Source: Bacillus sp. BA3 (GTDB lineage Bacteria; Bacillota; Bacilli; Bacillales; DSM-1321). Taken from it: a stretch of 64,000 bases of DNA. How positions within the stretch are numbered: the stretch's first letter is position 1; each line of letters begins with the position of its first letter. A program made the translations under genes and the position numbers. Positions 1 to 9,168 of this stretch are shown here, piece by piece. Location: contig PIZR01000007.1 of NCBI GenBank assembly GCA_002835675.1, forward strand, positions 16,286-80,285. Direction: 5' to 3'. The notes under the pieces were generated by a model that made no database searches, was not told the DNA's origin, and was given only the letters and a program-made list of their open reading frames with translations.

Positions 1-411
1 AGGCTGATGCAAGATAACGACGTTTCCTCTTAATTGGTCTTTCATTTCGATTAATGCTTCGGCTAATATCATTAAATAGGCAGTGTGTCCATCATGACCA
101 CATGCATGCATAACACCTGGATTAACCGATTTAAAAGGTACATCTGCCTCTTCCATAATGGGCAGTCCATCAAAATCAGCACGCAGGGCAACCGTTTTAC
201 CTGCCAGTCCGCCTTCGATTTTAACTACCACTCCATATCCGCCAACATTTGTCCGTATTATTACATTTTTATCTTTATAAAAATCAGCAATATATTGGGC
301 CGTTTTTTCTTCTTTAAAAGATAATTCAGGATGTTGATGGAGATATCTGCGTATTTCAATCATTCTTTCTTTTTTCTCTTCAAGTTTTTGCATTAGTTGA
401 TCTAACATCAT
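1..411 (-). CDS. M20-family metal-dependent amidohydrolase, N-terminal part (truncated by window edge)
   Basis: Only the first ~137 codons are present; the gene runs off the left edge of the window. The visible part has the M20 amidohydrolase hallmarks: RRYLHQHPELSF near residue 21, ALRADFDGLPI, and the metal-ligand motif MHACGHDGH near residue 107. Family members hydrolyse N-acyl or N-carbamoyl amino acids and similar amides in the cytosol with two divalent metals. The start is ATGATG behind GGAGGG; the second ATG (base 408) has the better spacing. It lies 11 bases after the MFS transporter gene on the same strand, so the pair is probably one operon for uptake and hydrolysis of an amide or acyl amino acid. 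Substrate cannot be told. Confidence 0.85.
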   Translation of the reverse strand, partial: MMLDQLMQKLEEKKERMIEIRRYLHQHPELSFKEEKTAQYIADFYKDKNVIIRTNVGGYGVVVKIEGGLAGKTVALRADFDGLPIMEEADVPFKSVNPGVMHACGHDGHTAYLMILAEALIEMKDQLRGNVVILHQP

Positions 412-422
412 TTTCCCTCCTA

Positions 423-1658
423 TTATTTTTCTGTTTTAACGGTAAGTAAAACTAGACCGCATATTACTACGGCTATTGCCAAGGTGATAAAAACGATAGA
501 AAACGATCCACCAGCCATGGAAATTAAAGCACCGAATGCCATTGGTGCAATAAAGCCCCCAAGCGTTCCACCCGTATTGACGATCCCAATAGATGACCCA
601 ATTACTTTCTCAGGCAAAATTTTGTGCGGCCAAGAGAAAATTCCCACAAAAATCGTGGTTAGTAAAAATGTGAGCACATATAAGAAAGCAATGGAAAGGG
701 CCAAGGAATTTGAGAATACTAAACCAAGAAACAACAAGGATGAAAGGACTGAACATACCATTAACAGTAACTTTTCCTTGCCAGCGAAATATTTTGTCAA
801 CAATACACCTGCAAATATGGAGGCTAATGTTCCTCCAATAGCGTTCACTGCCAGAATTATCCCTACCGTACTAATGGATAGTGAAAATTTTGTCTTTAGG
901 AAAGTTGGCAGCCATGACATATTTCCGTAAAAAGCCACATTCGCCAGCAGCATGGCAACGAATAAAATAATTACATTTCGATTAGAAATCACTGACTTAA
1001 AACTAACTTGTTTCTTTTCAATCTTCGTTTTGGCAGTTGGTTGGCTATTTGGTACCAATAAAGCAACCATAAGTAACGCAATGGCAAAAAATGTCCCCAG
1101 TGCATAGTAGGCATAGTGCCAATTTAAGTCAATCAGCCGTGCCCCGATTACAAACGCAAAAATTCCGCCAATTCCACTCGTTGACAAAATGAGCGATTGA
1201 ATAAAAGTTCGTCTTGTTTTCGGGAAATTTTCGGCGATTCCTTTTGAACAGCTTGGAGGATAGCCTGCATGGCCAATACCAGCCAAGAAACGAATCAAAA
1301 TAAACATCAATAAGCTTCCAGCAAGGCCAAATGCAAATGAAAATATCGTAATGAGCGAAAGCGAAAGCATCAGTACCTTTTTATATCCAATCCTATCTGC
1401 GAGCCATCCCCCAGGTATCTGCATTAACGAATAACCCAAGAAAAATAAACTCATTATCAAACCGGTTTGACTTGTTGTTAGATGGAATTGTTCTGCAATT
1501 GGGATAATTGCAGTCGAAATCATGTTTTTGTCCATGTAAATCATGGAATAACCAGCCATTAAAGCTGTAGTCAACAAAACTCCACCGGTATTCTTTTCCT
1601 TTGATACCGAAAGTTTTGCATCGCTTTGCTTCTTAATCGTTCCTTGAGAAACAGACAT
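423..1658 (-). CDS. MFS transporter, anion:cation symporter type
   Basis: A 411-residue protein with about twelve hydrophobic segments and the MFS loop 2-3 signature GGWLADRIGYKKVL around residue 84. The length, MDKNMISTAIIPI segment and overall pattern fit the ACS branch, which carries organic anions such as hexuronates, glucarate or phthalate by proton symport. It is the first gene of a two-gene operon with an M20 amidohydrolase, so the cargo may be an N-acylated or amide-containing acid; that is inference. A TATAAT-like -10 (about 1708-1713) and a cre-like site (1685-1700) sit directly upstream, suggesting catabolite repression by CcpA. Ribosome site GGAGGT precedes the ATG. Confidence 0.85.
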   Translation of the reverse strand: MSVSQGTIKKQSDAKLSVSKEKNTGGVLLTTALMAGYSMIYMDKNMISTAIIPIAEQFHLTTSQTGLIMSLFFLGYSLMQIPGGWLADRIGYKKVLMLSLSLITIFSFAFGLAGSLLMFILIRFLAGIGHAGYPPSCSKGIAENFPKTRRTFIQSLILSTSGIGGIFAFVIGARLIDLNWHYAYYALGTFFAIALLMVALLVPNSQPTAKTKIEKKQVSFKSVISNRNVIILFVAMLLANVAFYGNMSWLPTFLKTKFSLSISTVGIILAVNAIGGTLASIFAGVLLTKYFAGKEKLLLMVCSVLSSLLFLGLVFSNSLALSIAFLYVLTFLLTTIFVGIFSWPHKILPEKVIGSSIGIVNTGGTLGGFIAPMAFGALISMAGGSFSIVFITLAIAVVICGLVLLTVKTEK

Positions 1659-1684
1659 AAAAGGCTACCTCCGAATTAATATTT

Positions 1685-1700
1685 ATGTAATCGCTTTCTT
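1685..1700 (-). promoter_or_regulatory. Candidate cre site (CcpA operator) upstream of the MFS-M20 operon
   Basis: On the minus strand this reads AAGAAAGCGATTACAT, matching 15 of 16 positions of the CcpA consensus WTGNAARCGNWWWCAW. It lies 27 bases upstream of the MFS start codon and just downstream of a TATAAT-like -10, where CcpA binding would repress. Confidence 0.5.
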
Positions 1701-1805
1701 GTCTTCATTATAATTTTTTTAACTATTTAAAACATTCCAATCATTGCCGAAAACACACTCCATCATTTGCCCTTTTTCAAAACTTGGCTTATCCAAACAA
1801 CAAAA

Positions 1806-1833
1806 AAAGACCATTAAGTTTTAACCTAATGGC
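1806..1833 (-). terminator. Rho-independent terminator of the AraC-type regulator gene
   Basis: An imperfect stem (GGCCATTA pairing with TAATGGTC, short A/T loop) followed on the minus strand by a run of seven T. The stem includes the stop codon of the regulator gene. Confidence 0.6.
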
Positions 1834-4139
1834 CTAATTTCAAAGAGATGAATGGCATTTAACGTCAAAGTGGATTGTAATAAGAGCTCCGAGGCAATGT
1901 TTTCCTCATAGATTTGCAAATCTGGATAGGCTCGCTGCTTGAGATACGTAATGATCTCTTGATCATAGATATACTGCTGATTGAGATTGAGCCAATTAAA
2001 GTAAAATGCACCGTTATTTCTATCGAGAATGTATTTGCGAATTTGATAAGTGCCAGAAGGCAGCCCTGAAATCATGATTTTCTTTTCCTTTGTTAAGGAG
2101 CTCAAAAAGAAGCTTTCGACAGAATAAGTGGGGTTTACATAGGAATTGTTATATATAGCTAATTGGTACCCTTGTTTCCCCTTCGTCAGTATAAAGTCCT
2201 CACCTTCGGCTAAAATTTCTTGCCCAATTTTTGCGATTAATTGCATGTTAAAAAACGCCGGACGTTTTATTTGATAATAATAAAGGAGGGCAATTCCATT
2301 CATTGCAATATTATCATTATTCATATTACTATTTTCCAATGAATGGGTATCAATCCAAAATCCCAAACCGGAAATCTCTTTTATAACATCAAGCATGTCT
2401 TTAAAAATGAGAGCTGATCGAAAAAAAGTTCCACTTAAATTTACTGTATTACCGTAAAGTGTATTCCAGTTTGTCAAGTAAATTGGTGTGCCAGCCAAGC
2501 CAGCTGAAGAAAGGTTTGCTTTTAATTCAATACACGACTTTTTTATATAATCTTTTACTCCCTTGAAGGAACTGTTATCCATATCGGTAAAGTCCACTTG
2601 TTCATTTGGATTGCAGCTGAAGCACACCAGGTCAATTTGATCCATTTGCTTTAAAAATTCAGTAACAGGGACTGATAATCCTTTTTCTAAGGAAAATGGT
2701 ACATGAATTCCAACTTTTGCGGTGGAAGCCCTCTTTTTAACAGTTAGAAGGTATTCTTGATAAAAAGTCCGGGCTATTTGATCCCACTCGGTGAACACCA
2801 ATTCAAATTGCCACTTCCCGACAAAGTCATCTCCAAAATAACTGACGGCGTGCTGTAAAAAATCATCTAACATCCTTATATAATCGGGGCTGCTTACGAC
2901 TTCCTTTTCAATCTCAACGCTAATGAATGGAATTAAACCCAGCCTTTGAAATTCGTTAAATAACGCATCAATCTTATAATAAGGCCCTCCTATTTGCAAA
3001 AACGGGTCCATTGTCGTAAAAGCGGGAGATAATAGGTTCGTGAAATAGGCATATTCAAAATGAAGCTGCTCCTGAACAAGCTTTAATTCTGCTTGGACTT
3101 CTTCATTTAATGCATATTCCAGCTGTCCAATCACCAGTAATCGCTGGGCTTTATCCCGGACAAGAATAGGCTCTTGCGGAAGATTAATATGTACCGCAGA
3201 AACCCCCGATTCTTTCACCGTAACATTTTGGTCTTTTTGCGAAATATACTTGCTCAATTCAATTAAAAAGTGCGGCGAATTCACCAGAGTATATTGTTCG
3301 CTTATATTATTTACTTCCTGGAAAGGTTCTTTTTTATGAAGACCACGATATTCTGCAGGTGTTTGATTGTACATTTCCTTAAAAGCCTTGTTAAAAGCTT
3401 TCACATTTGGAAAACCATTATTTAACGAGACTTTCATAATGGTATGATCGGTATATAACAGCTCATGAACAGCTGATTTCAAGCGGATTTGTTTTATATA
3501 TTGTGAAAAGCTGACACCAACAGCCTGCTTGAAATAACGGGACAAATAGTATAAAGATAAATATTGCCGTTTGGCAATCTCTTCTAAAGACACTTGTTTA
3601 CGATAATTTTTTTCAATAAAAGTAAGGATTTCCCTAATTCTTTCATCCTTCATTTCGAAAAATCGATTCTGCCCGAGATGTGTGGTTTTGAAATTTCGGA
3701 TAAGGAGTGTAACTAACTTGTAAATCAGGCTGTTGATTTCAAGTTCACTTCCATCCTGCTCTTGGTAATATGCGATCAAAATTTCAGCCAAGAGTTGACG
3801 GATCTGATCAAACAGAAGATATAGCCCATTATCCTCTTTGGATGAATGGCAGTCGAAATAACACACATGAATATCCTGATAAAGCTGCTCGATGGAATTT
3901 AGGGGAATTTGCAGCAATAATACTACATTATCTTCGTGCCCCTTAACGGTATGAACATCATTAGCATTAATTAGCAGGAGATCATTTTCCGCCAAATGCC
4001 AGGAATCTTGATTGACGATAACTTCAACTTCTCCCCGAATTACGAAAAGAATTTCTATTCCTAAATGGATATGCTGTGAGTGATGGCGAATATTTTGCAA
4101 ACTGATTTGATAAGAATCTCCTAATGTAGGTTCAGACAT
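1821..4139 (-). CDS. AraC-family transcriptional regulator with cupin sensor and C-terminal GH39-like domain
   Basis: A very long (772 residue) AraC protein. Residues ~15-85 form a cupin-like sensor (HHSQHIHLGIEILFVIRGE, with NDVHTVKG). Residues ~165-270 carry the two helix-turn-helix units (ISLEEIAKRQYLS-like and PAEYRGL end). Residues ~300-770 resemble the (beta/alpha)8 plus beta-sandwich of GH39 beta-xylosidases (LTNWNTLYGN, GFWIDTHS, C-terminal MISGLPSGTYQIRKY). Such fusions sense and regulate glycoside use; whether the glycosidase domain is catalytic is unknown. I chose ATG 4139 over the ATG two codons upstream because GGTGA is correctly spaced only from 4139. Neighbouring gene targets are not evident; the MFS-M20 operon downstream is one possibility. 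Confidence 0.8.
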   Translation of the reverse strand: MSEPTLGDSYQISLQNIRHHSQHIHLGIEILFVIRGEVEVIVNQDSWHLAENDLLLINANDVHTVKGHEDNVVLLLQIPLNSIEQLYQDIHVCYFDCHSSKEDNGLYLLFDQIRQLLAEILIAYYQEQDGSELEINSLIYKLVTLLIRNFKTTHLGQNRFFEMKDERIREILTFIEKNYRKQVSLEEIAKRQYLSLYYLSRYFKQAVGVSFSQYIKQIRLKSAVHELLYTDHTIMKVSLNNGFPNVKAFNKAFKEMYNQTPAEYRGLHKKEPFQEVNNISEQYTLVNSPHFLIELSKYISQKDQNVTVKESGVSAVHINLPQEPILVRDKAQRLLVIGQLEYALNEEVQAELKLVQEQLHFEYAYFTNLLSPAFTTMDPFLQIGGPYYKIDALFNEFQRLGLIPFISVEIEKEVVSSPDYIRMLDDFLQHAVSYFGDDFVGKWQFELVFTEWDQIARTFYQEYLLTVKKRASTAKVGIHVPFSLEKGLSVPVTEFLKQMDQIDLVCFSCNPNEQVDFTDMDNSSFKGVKDYIKKSCIELKANLSSAGLAGTPIYLTNWNTLYGNTVNLSGTFFRSALIFKDMLDVIKEISGLGFWIDTHSLENSNMNNDNIAMNGIALLYYYQIKRPAFFNMQLIAKIGQEILAEGEDFILTKGKQGYQLAIYNNSYVNPTYSVESFFLSSLTKEKKIMISGLPSGTYQIRKYILDRNNGAFYFNWLNLNQQYIYDQEIITYLKQRAYPDLQIYEENIASELLLQSTLTLNAIHLFEIRPLG

Positions 4140-4265
4140 GAACATTCACCTTTTTTAATGGGATTTTACCACTCCCCATCAAGCTTTAGCAAATCATTAT
4201 CATACGTTATTTTATGTAATGTGATGGTAAGTAAGGTTTTTAATTCTATTAGTAAGAAAAAGCGC

Positions 4266-4313
4266 AGCTCCCCGCTTATTGAAGTAAAGCAGTTATCAAA
4301 TAAGTGAGGAGCT
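4266..4313 (-). terminator. Terminator of the HPP-family gene
   Basis: Arms 4266-4280 and 4299-4313 pair over 15 bases with one mismatch and one G-T pair; the minus strand continues into GCGCTTTTTC. Confidence 0.6.
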
Positions 4314-4361
4314 ATAATACAGTCACAAATGAAGCACCCGTTTGGTTAATATATTAATTTT

Positions 4362-4922
4362 TCAAAACCAGTGCTTTGGATATTGTCTTGTTTGAAATAA
4401 GTTATTATAGATCATCGATATAAATACTAATAATAAGGTACCTATTACAATTGAAATCAGGAATCCCCAACCAGCTTGAGAATTAATAGAAACAAGGGCA
4501 CTTGCCGCTGCGGGGGGATGAACAGTCTTTGTGCAAGTCATTATAATCAATACAATAGCCAATGTTAGACCGATAATGAGCAGGCTTTTACCAAAGAAGC
4601 TCCAAATGATAAGAGCTGATGTAGTAGAGATAATATGTCCTCCAATAACATTACGTGGTTGAGACAAGAGACTTTTATGCGCACCAAAAACAATAACACA
4701 GCTCGCCCCAAGAGGAGCTAATGCCATAGGGTATCCTAAATGGAAAGCTATAAAACTAATAATGATAATAGCAATGAGCCCACCTGTAGCTGAAACAAAG
4801 GAATCCATATAATCTATTCTGTCTTTTTCCCTAGCTTCGCCCTTCATTTTCTTTAAGTATGCTGTTAAACCTATGTTTTGTTGATTGCTCCAACTTTTTT
4901 CAAGACTTTTTTCTAATTCCAT
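4362..4922 (-). CDS. HPP-family integral membrane protein
   Basis: A 186-residue protein with four hydrophobic segments between residues ~45 and 175. The family name motif is visible as TKTVHPPAAASALV near residue 131, with APLGASCVIVFGAHKSLLSQPRNVIGGH earlier, split here as APLGASCVIVFG and SQPRNVIGGH. HPP proteins of cyanobacteria and plants are nitrite transporters of plastid or cell membranes; the role in Bacillaceae is not established. The ribosome site is weak (GAGGAAAA, 13 bases from ATG). Monocistronic, bounded by a terminator downstream. Confidence 0.75.
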   Translation of the reverse strand: MELEKSLEKSWSNQQNIGLTAYLKKMKGEAREKDRIDYMDSFVSATGGLIAIIIISFIAFHLGYPMALAPLGASCVIVFGAHKSLLSQPRNVIGGHIISTTSALIIWSFFGKSLLIIGLTLAIVLIIMTCTKTVHPPAAASALVSINSQAGWGFLISIVIGTLLLVFISMIYNNLFQTRQYPKHWF

Positions 4923-5116
4923 AATTTATGTTTTCCTCGCGTTTTCTAAGTAAGTCGACAAGTCGACAGGGTTTTTATATATTGTTATCTTACAGGAAAA
5001 CAATGAACTTTAAAATATATATCTTAATTTTCATTTTTTGTTTTCCATAAAACAGATAACAACTTCCCTTATATCTGTAAGCATTGCGCGAGTGTTCCTA
5101 GTACTTTGTTAATTCA

Positions 5117-5650
5117 TTAAGGCTTTACCGATAATAAAGAGTATAGATTAGTATCAAAAGAAACATCATTTTGGTACATATAATCTCTCAATATCCCTTC
5201 TTTTTTGAAGCCTAAATTTGTCAGCAACTTATTGGATGCTTTATTTTCAATAAAAACAATTGCTCCAATACGCGTTAAGTCAAGCTCTTTAAAACCATAG
5301 GAAATCACTTTACTGACAGCTTCTGTTGCATAACCTTTGCCCCAATAATTTGGGAAAAGTGCATAGCTCAGTTCTGCTCTCTTATGTTCATGGAACCATT
5401 CTTGAAATCCAATCGTTCCAATAATGCCATCCGTTCCTTTCAATTCAATTCCCCATTTAATACCACGTTTTTCAACAAAATTCTTTGAAAAATTCGTAAG
5501 GATTTGCTTCACCTGATCTATATTTGTTAATGGAGGTTGCCCATAATATCGTAATACATCTGGATTGGAAAAACATTTTAATAAATCCAGTGCATCCCCT
5601 TCAGCCAATTCTCTCAAGACCAATCGTTTTGTCTCTAATATTGGAAACAT
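5117..5650 (-). CDS. GNAT-family N-acetyltransferase (RimJ/RimL type)
   Basis: A 177-residue acetyltransferase that would move acetyl from acetyl-CoA to an amino group, in RimJ/RimL-like proteins usually the N terminus of a ribosomal protein. Typical features are LETKRLVLRELAEGDA at the start, LFPNYWGKGYATEAV (the CoA pyrophosphate loop Q/RxxGxG/A variant) near residue 115, and NKASNKLLTNLGFKKEGILRDY near the end. I start at ATG 5650 because AAAGGGAGTGG precedes it; sixteen further codons upstream are open but lack a ribosome site. Stands alone; substrate unknown. Confidence 0.8.
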   Translation of the reverse strand: MFPILETKRLVLRELAEGDALDLLKCFSNPDVLRYYGQPPLTNIDQVKQILTNFSKNFVEKRGIKWGIELKGTDGIIGTIGFQEWFHEHKRAELSYALFPNYWGKGYATEAVSKVISYGFKELDLTRIGAIVFIENKASNKLLTNLGFKKEGILRDYMYQNDVSFDTNLYSLLSVKP

Positions 5651-5750
5651 TTTTCCACTCCCTTTGCTAAAACTAGATCTATATCGTTCCAGAGGCACAC
5701 CTCGTTAACACCGTACGTACTACCCTGACATATATCAGACTTCCATTTTT

Positions 5751-5785
5751 AAAAAAGGTCAGCCAGGTATACACCGGCTAACCTT
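5751..5785 (-). terminator. Terminator behind the alcohol dehydrogenase remnant
   Basis: GGTTAGCC and GGCTGACC pair around a ten-base loop and are followed by TTTTTT on the minus strand. It is probably the original terminator of the now broken dehydrogenase gene. Confidence 0.6.
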
Positions 5786-5833
5786 ATGATTAACGCATCC
5801 CTTAGCTTTATAAAAACTTACCTGTTTCATTTA

Positions 5834-6160
5834 TTAGGATTTGCCACCATGTTCCAGTTTCATGGCGATATTTCCCTTCTTGTGTCCTTTCTCTACATAT
5901 TTATGGGCTTGAACTATTTCTTCAAACTCATAATATCTGTCAATGACCACTACTAACTTCCCCGCTTCAACAAGTTTTTTGAGGAAGTTTAGAGCTTCGG
6001 GAGTTTCAGGTGAATTTTGACTCAATATCAGCTTCTTGCCTGTTGTCAATTTAGTCCATAGCATTCGTACACCGGGTAACGGCTTGGCAACATTTAGATA
6101 AGTTCCGTCCTTCTTCAGCGATTTTATACAAGCATAGGTCTCACCGCGTTTACAATAGCT
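5834..6160 (-). pseudogene. C-terminal remnant of a zinc-type NAD(P)-dependent alcohol dehydrogenase / quinone oxidoreductase
   Basis: The minus-strand frame is open from within the end of sat to a stop at 5834 and reads as the last ~105 residues of a medium-chain dehydrogenase: KSLKKDGTYLNVAKPLPG, then FLKKLVEAGKLVVVIDRYY and the terminal QAHKYVEKGHKKGNIAMKL. Intact family members are about 320-330 residues, so the catalytic zinc domain and most of the nucleotide-binding fold are missing. Upstream the frame goes straight into the 3' end of sat. An internal ATG (6064) could start a 76-residue product, but no good ribosome site is seen. The old terminator remains downstream. I read this as a gene truncated by the arrival or rearrangement of the sat operon. 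Confidence 0.65.
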
Positions 6161-7338
6161 TACTCGCCTTCATTTATCTTCATGCCTCTAATAAGAACTT
6201 CAGCCACTTCAGGACGTGTAAACTCAAGTGGCGGGACAAGGCCGTTCCGGAGCATTTCCCTGACTTTGGTGCCACTTAATATAAACCTATCTTCATCTTT
6301 GTGGGGACATGTTTTCAGGGAAGCCATATTCAAACATTTTTTGCAGTAAAAGCTATGTTCAAAGAATAGAGGTTTAATGCCAATTTTCAGCGGATCAAAC
6401 TGGCTAAAAATTTCTTGGGCATCATATGTCCCATAATAGTTGCCTACACCCGCATGATCTCGGCCGACAATGAAATGCGTGCATCCATAATTCTTTCGGA
6501 CAATTGCATGAAATACTGCTTCCCTGGGCCCAGCATAGCGCATTGCTGCTGGGTATATGGCAAGTAAAACCCTATCCATTGGATAGTAGCCTTTTAGTAA
6601 GGCTTGATAGCTTTCCATCCGAACATCCGCAGGTATATCATCTTTTTTCGTTTCACCGACAAGAGGATGCAATAATAGTCCATCAACGGTTTCCAATGCA
6701 GTTTTTTGCAAGTATTCATGTGCACGGTGTACTGGGTTTCTCGTTTGAAAACCGACAACAGTATTCCAACCTAAATCCGTGAACATCTTTCTCGTTTCGG
6801 AAGGGCTCATATGAAATTCCCCGAATGGCTCATGCGATGACCTATTTATTAAATAAATTGGTCCCGCAACATAGATATCCCCTTGTCCAAACAGCTTTTT
6901 AACCCCAGGGTGATTGGGATCGTCTGTTTTGTATACGAGTTTTGCTTCCTCCAGTTTATCGTATTCAAACGTTTCTTCCACCTGTATGATACCAGCAAGT
7001 TCTCCGTCATCACTGTATAAAGCGACCTCATCGCCGATGTTCAGCCGGTTTGCCTCTTCCTTCGTGACAGGAAGAGTGATCGGTATCGTCCATGGCAAGC
7101 CATTTGCCAGATGCATATCTTTAATGACACTTCGGTAATCTTCTTTTCCCATGAATCCTATAAGCGGGCTGAACGCTCCGTTTGAAATCATTTCCAGATC
7201 GGAAACATTCCATTTCGAGATGGTCAGGGACGATAAGGATTTACACTTTTCCAAGTATTCCACACGGTCATTTCTTGATATTTCACGTTGAATCAGTTTC
7301 CCGCCATGTGGATCGATACTGGTTCTATGAACCTTCAT
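6160..7338 (-). CDS. sat: Sulfate adenylyltransferase (ATP sulfurylase)
   Basis: Catalyses ATP + sulfate to adenylyl sulfate (APS) + pyrophosphate in the cytosol. At 392 residues it has the usual length of Bacillus Sat. The two nucleotidyl-transfer motifs are clear: [15 protein letters not shown] (HxxH) near residue 197 and [15 protein letters not shown] near residue 289; a CxxC-type cluster ([18 protein letters not shown]) lies near residue 335. ATG follows GAGGGGTT. It is the last gene of TSUP transporter-cysC-sat. There is no cysH (PAPS reductase) or sulfite reductase here, so the operon ends at PAPS, which suits supply of a sulfotransferase such as the one at 11379-12104. Its stop overlaps the edge of a dehydrogenase remnant. 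Confidence 0.95.
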   Translation of the reverse strand: MKVHRTSIDPHGGKLIQREISRNDRVEYLEKCKSLSSLTISKWNVSDLEMISNGAFSPLIGFMGKEDYRSVIKDMHLANGLPWTIPITLPVTKEEANRLNIGDEVALYSDDGELAGIIQVEETFEYDKLEEAKLVYKTDDPNHPGVKKLFGQGDIYVAGPIYLINRSSHEPFGEFHMSPSETRKMFTDLGWNTVVGFQTRNPVHRAHEYLQKTALETVDGLLLHPLVGETKKDDIPADVRMESYQALLKGYYPMDRVLLAIYPAAMRYAGPREAVFHAIVRKNYGCTHFIVGRDHAGVGNYYGTYDAQEIFSQFDPLKIGIKPLFFEHSFYCKKCLNMASLKTCPHKDEDRFILSGTKVREMLRNGLVPPLEFTRPEVAEVLIRGMKINEGE

Positions 7339-7406
7339 TTATAACCCCTCAATCATTTGATTTGGTTTGTTTCATATTCTCTTTTACTAATTCGGCCAAG
7401 TCGATG

Positions 7407-8003
7407 TTAAAGACCATTGTCCTTTAAATAATTCATGACCTGCTGCACACATTCTTCAATGGTGTATTGACTGGTTTCAATTAGTACCTCCGGATTTTCC
7501 GGTTCTTCATATGGAGCCGAAACGCCTGTGAATGAGGTGATTTCCCCACTTCTAGCTTTCTTGTACAATCCTTTGGGATCCCGTTTTTCGCAGGCTTCGA
7601 TGGGACACTTTACATAAATCTCAATAAACTCATCCTGTTGTACTTTTTTTCTTACTTCCTCCCTGTCACTCGCATAAGGCGAAATGAAAGTGGCCAACAC
7701 TACTATTCCGCTATCCACAAATAGTTTGGAGACTTCTCCGATTCGCCTTATATTCTCTTTACGGTCACCAGAGCTGAAACCAAGGTCTTCATTTAATCCA
7801 TTCCGTAGATTGTCTCCATCTAAAATATATGTCGAAATTCCCATCGCATGCAGTCTTCCCTCGACCATGTTGGCAATGGTGGACTTACCTGACCCTGATA
7901 AACCAGTAAACCAAAGAATATAGCTTTTATGTCCGTGCTGAGCTTGCCTTAGCTCTTTCGTAATGGAAAAAGAATGTTGATGGATATTCTCTTGTTTACT
8001 CAC
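7407..8003 (-). CDS. cysC: Adenylyl-sulfate kinase (APS kinase)
   Basis: Phosphorylates APS at the 3' position to give PAPS, the universal sulfuryl donor. The 198-residue protein has the P-loop GLSGSGKST near residue 35, the APS-binding [12 protein letters not shown] near residue 60, [10 protein letters not shown], and the [20 protein letters not shown] segment. ATG is preceded by AAGGGGAGA. It lies 12 bases after the TSUP gene and 68 bases before sat on the same strand, so the three are almost certainly co-transcribed. With no reductase in the cluster the likely fate of PAPS is either sulfation by the nearby sulfotransferase or reduction by enzymes encoded elsewhere. Confidence 0.95.
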   Translation of the reverse strand: MSKQENIHQHSFSITKELRQAQHGHKSYILWFTGLSGSGKSTIANMVEGRLHAMGISTYILDGDNLRNGLNEDLGFSSGDRKENIRRIGEVSKLFVDSGIVVLATFISPYASDREEVRKKVQQDEFIEIYVKCPIEACEKRDPKGLYKKARSGEITSFTGVSAPYEEPENPEVLIETSQYTIEECVQQVMNYLKDNGL

Positions 8004-8015
8004 ACTATCTCCCCT

Positions 8016-8888
8016 TTAATTTTTATGGAGCCCCTTTTTGTTGTTCCGGATGACAAATACCAAAGAACCTGCCCATCCGATCAATATCAGCATATATATG
8101 AAGGGGACCCAATGATCCTGAAGAGACCATGTGCCAAGCAGCGTTCGAGCATTCGTCAAAATGATAAAACCCCCGACAAGGACTCCCAATAAATAAGATG
8201 GCAATTTCGTAACGATCCATGCAGCAATCGGAGCAGCAATAATCCCCCCTACCATCAGGGAGGTTACCCAAAACCAGTTCACTTCCTGCCAACCTAATGC
8301 AATGAGAAACCCTAAGGTTGCGGAAACAGCAATTGCAAACTCACTAGTGTCAACTGTACCGACCACTTTTCTGGCAGGAACACCGTCTTGGGATAATAGG
8401 ACTGGAGTTGTGATAGGACCCCAACCGCCCCCACCCGTTGCATCTGCGAAGCCCGCTATCAATCCCAATGTGATCGATTTTTTTCTTGAAAGATTAATTG
8501 ATTTCTTTTCACTTTTTGTCTTAGACGTTTTTAAAAAGCGGAAAAGGACATACACACCAAGAATCAGCAGAAATATCGAAATGTATGGCTTTATCAGATC
8601 ACCAGGTAAGTTACTTAAAAAGCACGCTCCTGCAAATGCCCCGATAGATCCAGGTATGATTAATTTGTAAAGTGCCTGGCGGTCGACATTCCCGAACTTC
8701 ATATGTGAAATGCCTGATGCGGCGGTCGTCACGACTTCTGATAGATGAACGGATGCAGAGGCCACTGCCGGTGCGATTCCGAATGTCAGCAACATCGATG
8801 TGGATGTAACCCCATATGCCATGCCTAATGAACCATCGATCAGCTGAGCCAGAAATCCGATAAACGCAAATATAATGAGTTTTCTCAT
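8016..8888 (-). CDS. TSUP (TauE/SafE) family transporter, probable sulfate or sulfur-anion permease
   Basis: A 290-residue membrane protein with about eight hydrophobic segments arranged as two repeats. The repeat signatures are LIDGSLGMAYGVTSTSMLL near the N terminus and FADATGGGGWGPITTPVLL near residue 150. TauE/SafE proteins move sulfite, sulfate, sulfoacetate and similar anions; the annotation 'sulfite exporter' is historical. As first gene of an operon with cysC and sat it most likely imports sulfate. Ribosome site GGAGGAG is perfect. A base-paired leader (8973-9027) lies in its 5' region. Confidence 0.85.
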   Translation of the reverse strand: MRKLIIFAFIGFLAQLIDGSLGMAYGVTSTSMLLTFGIAPAVASASVHLSEVVTTAASGISHMKFGNVDRQALYKLIIPGSIGAFAGACFLSNLPGDLIKPYISIFLLILGVYVLFRFLKTSKTKSEKKSINLSRKKSITLGLIAGFADATGGGGWGPITTPVLLSQDGVPARKVVGTVDTSEFAIAVSATLGFLIALGWQEVNWFWVTSLMVGGIIAAPIAAWIVTKLPSYLLGVLVGGFIILTNARTLLGTWSLQDHWVPFIYMLILIGWAGSLVFVIRNNKKGLHKN

Positions 8889-8972
8889 TTTCTCCTCCTA
8901 CAAAGCATTCCTTTTTTTATATCGTACCTGTTGTCCCTTGTACTGTATCAACCAATGCACTTACGCTCGTCC

Positions 8973-9027
8973 ACTGTCGATTAACGCAATGAAGCCCTTC
9001 CTGACAAAAGCTTTAATTCGTGACAGT
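8973..9027 (-). promoter_or_regulatory. Structured element in the 5' leader of the TSUP-cysC-sat operon
   Basis: On the minus strand ACTGTC pairs with GACAGT and the adjoining ATTAA with TTAAT, separated by a ~30-base apical segment containing AAGGGCTTC. It does not match the SAM-I, T-box or other riboswitch cores I know. It could be a regulatory hairpin or a small decayed repeat. The rest of 8889-9168 shows no gene. Confidence 0.35.
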
Positions 9028-9168
9028 CCCCTATTATTAAGGAAAATGAATGATTTCTATAAGATATGCAAAGAGCTTTATGTGTGTTATAGACTCATAT
9101 AAGAATTAGGTAATTTCATTTGGACACCCTCGAGGACCCGTGATGAAAGTCAAGCCCTTTCAACAACT

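Noticed and set aside
484..930. 148-codon plus-strand frame opposite the MFS gene
   Set aside because: Fully antisense to a well-supported membrane transporter, with no ribosome site or recognisable motifs.
8889..9120. S-box or T-box upstream of the sulfate operon
   Set aside because: None of the conserved core sequences (AGAGGTGGAGGGA, specifier loop, T-box GGGTGG) are present.
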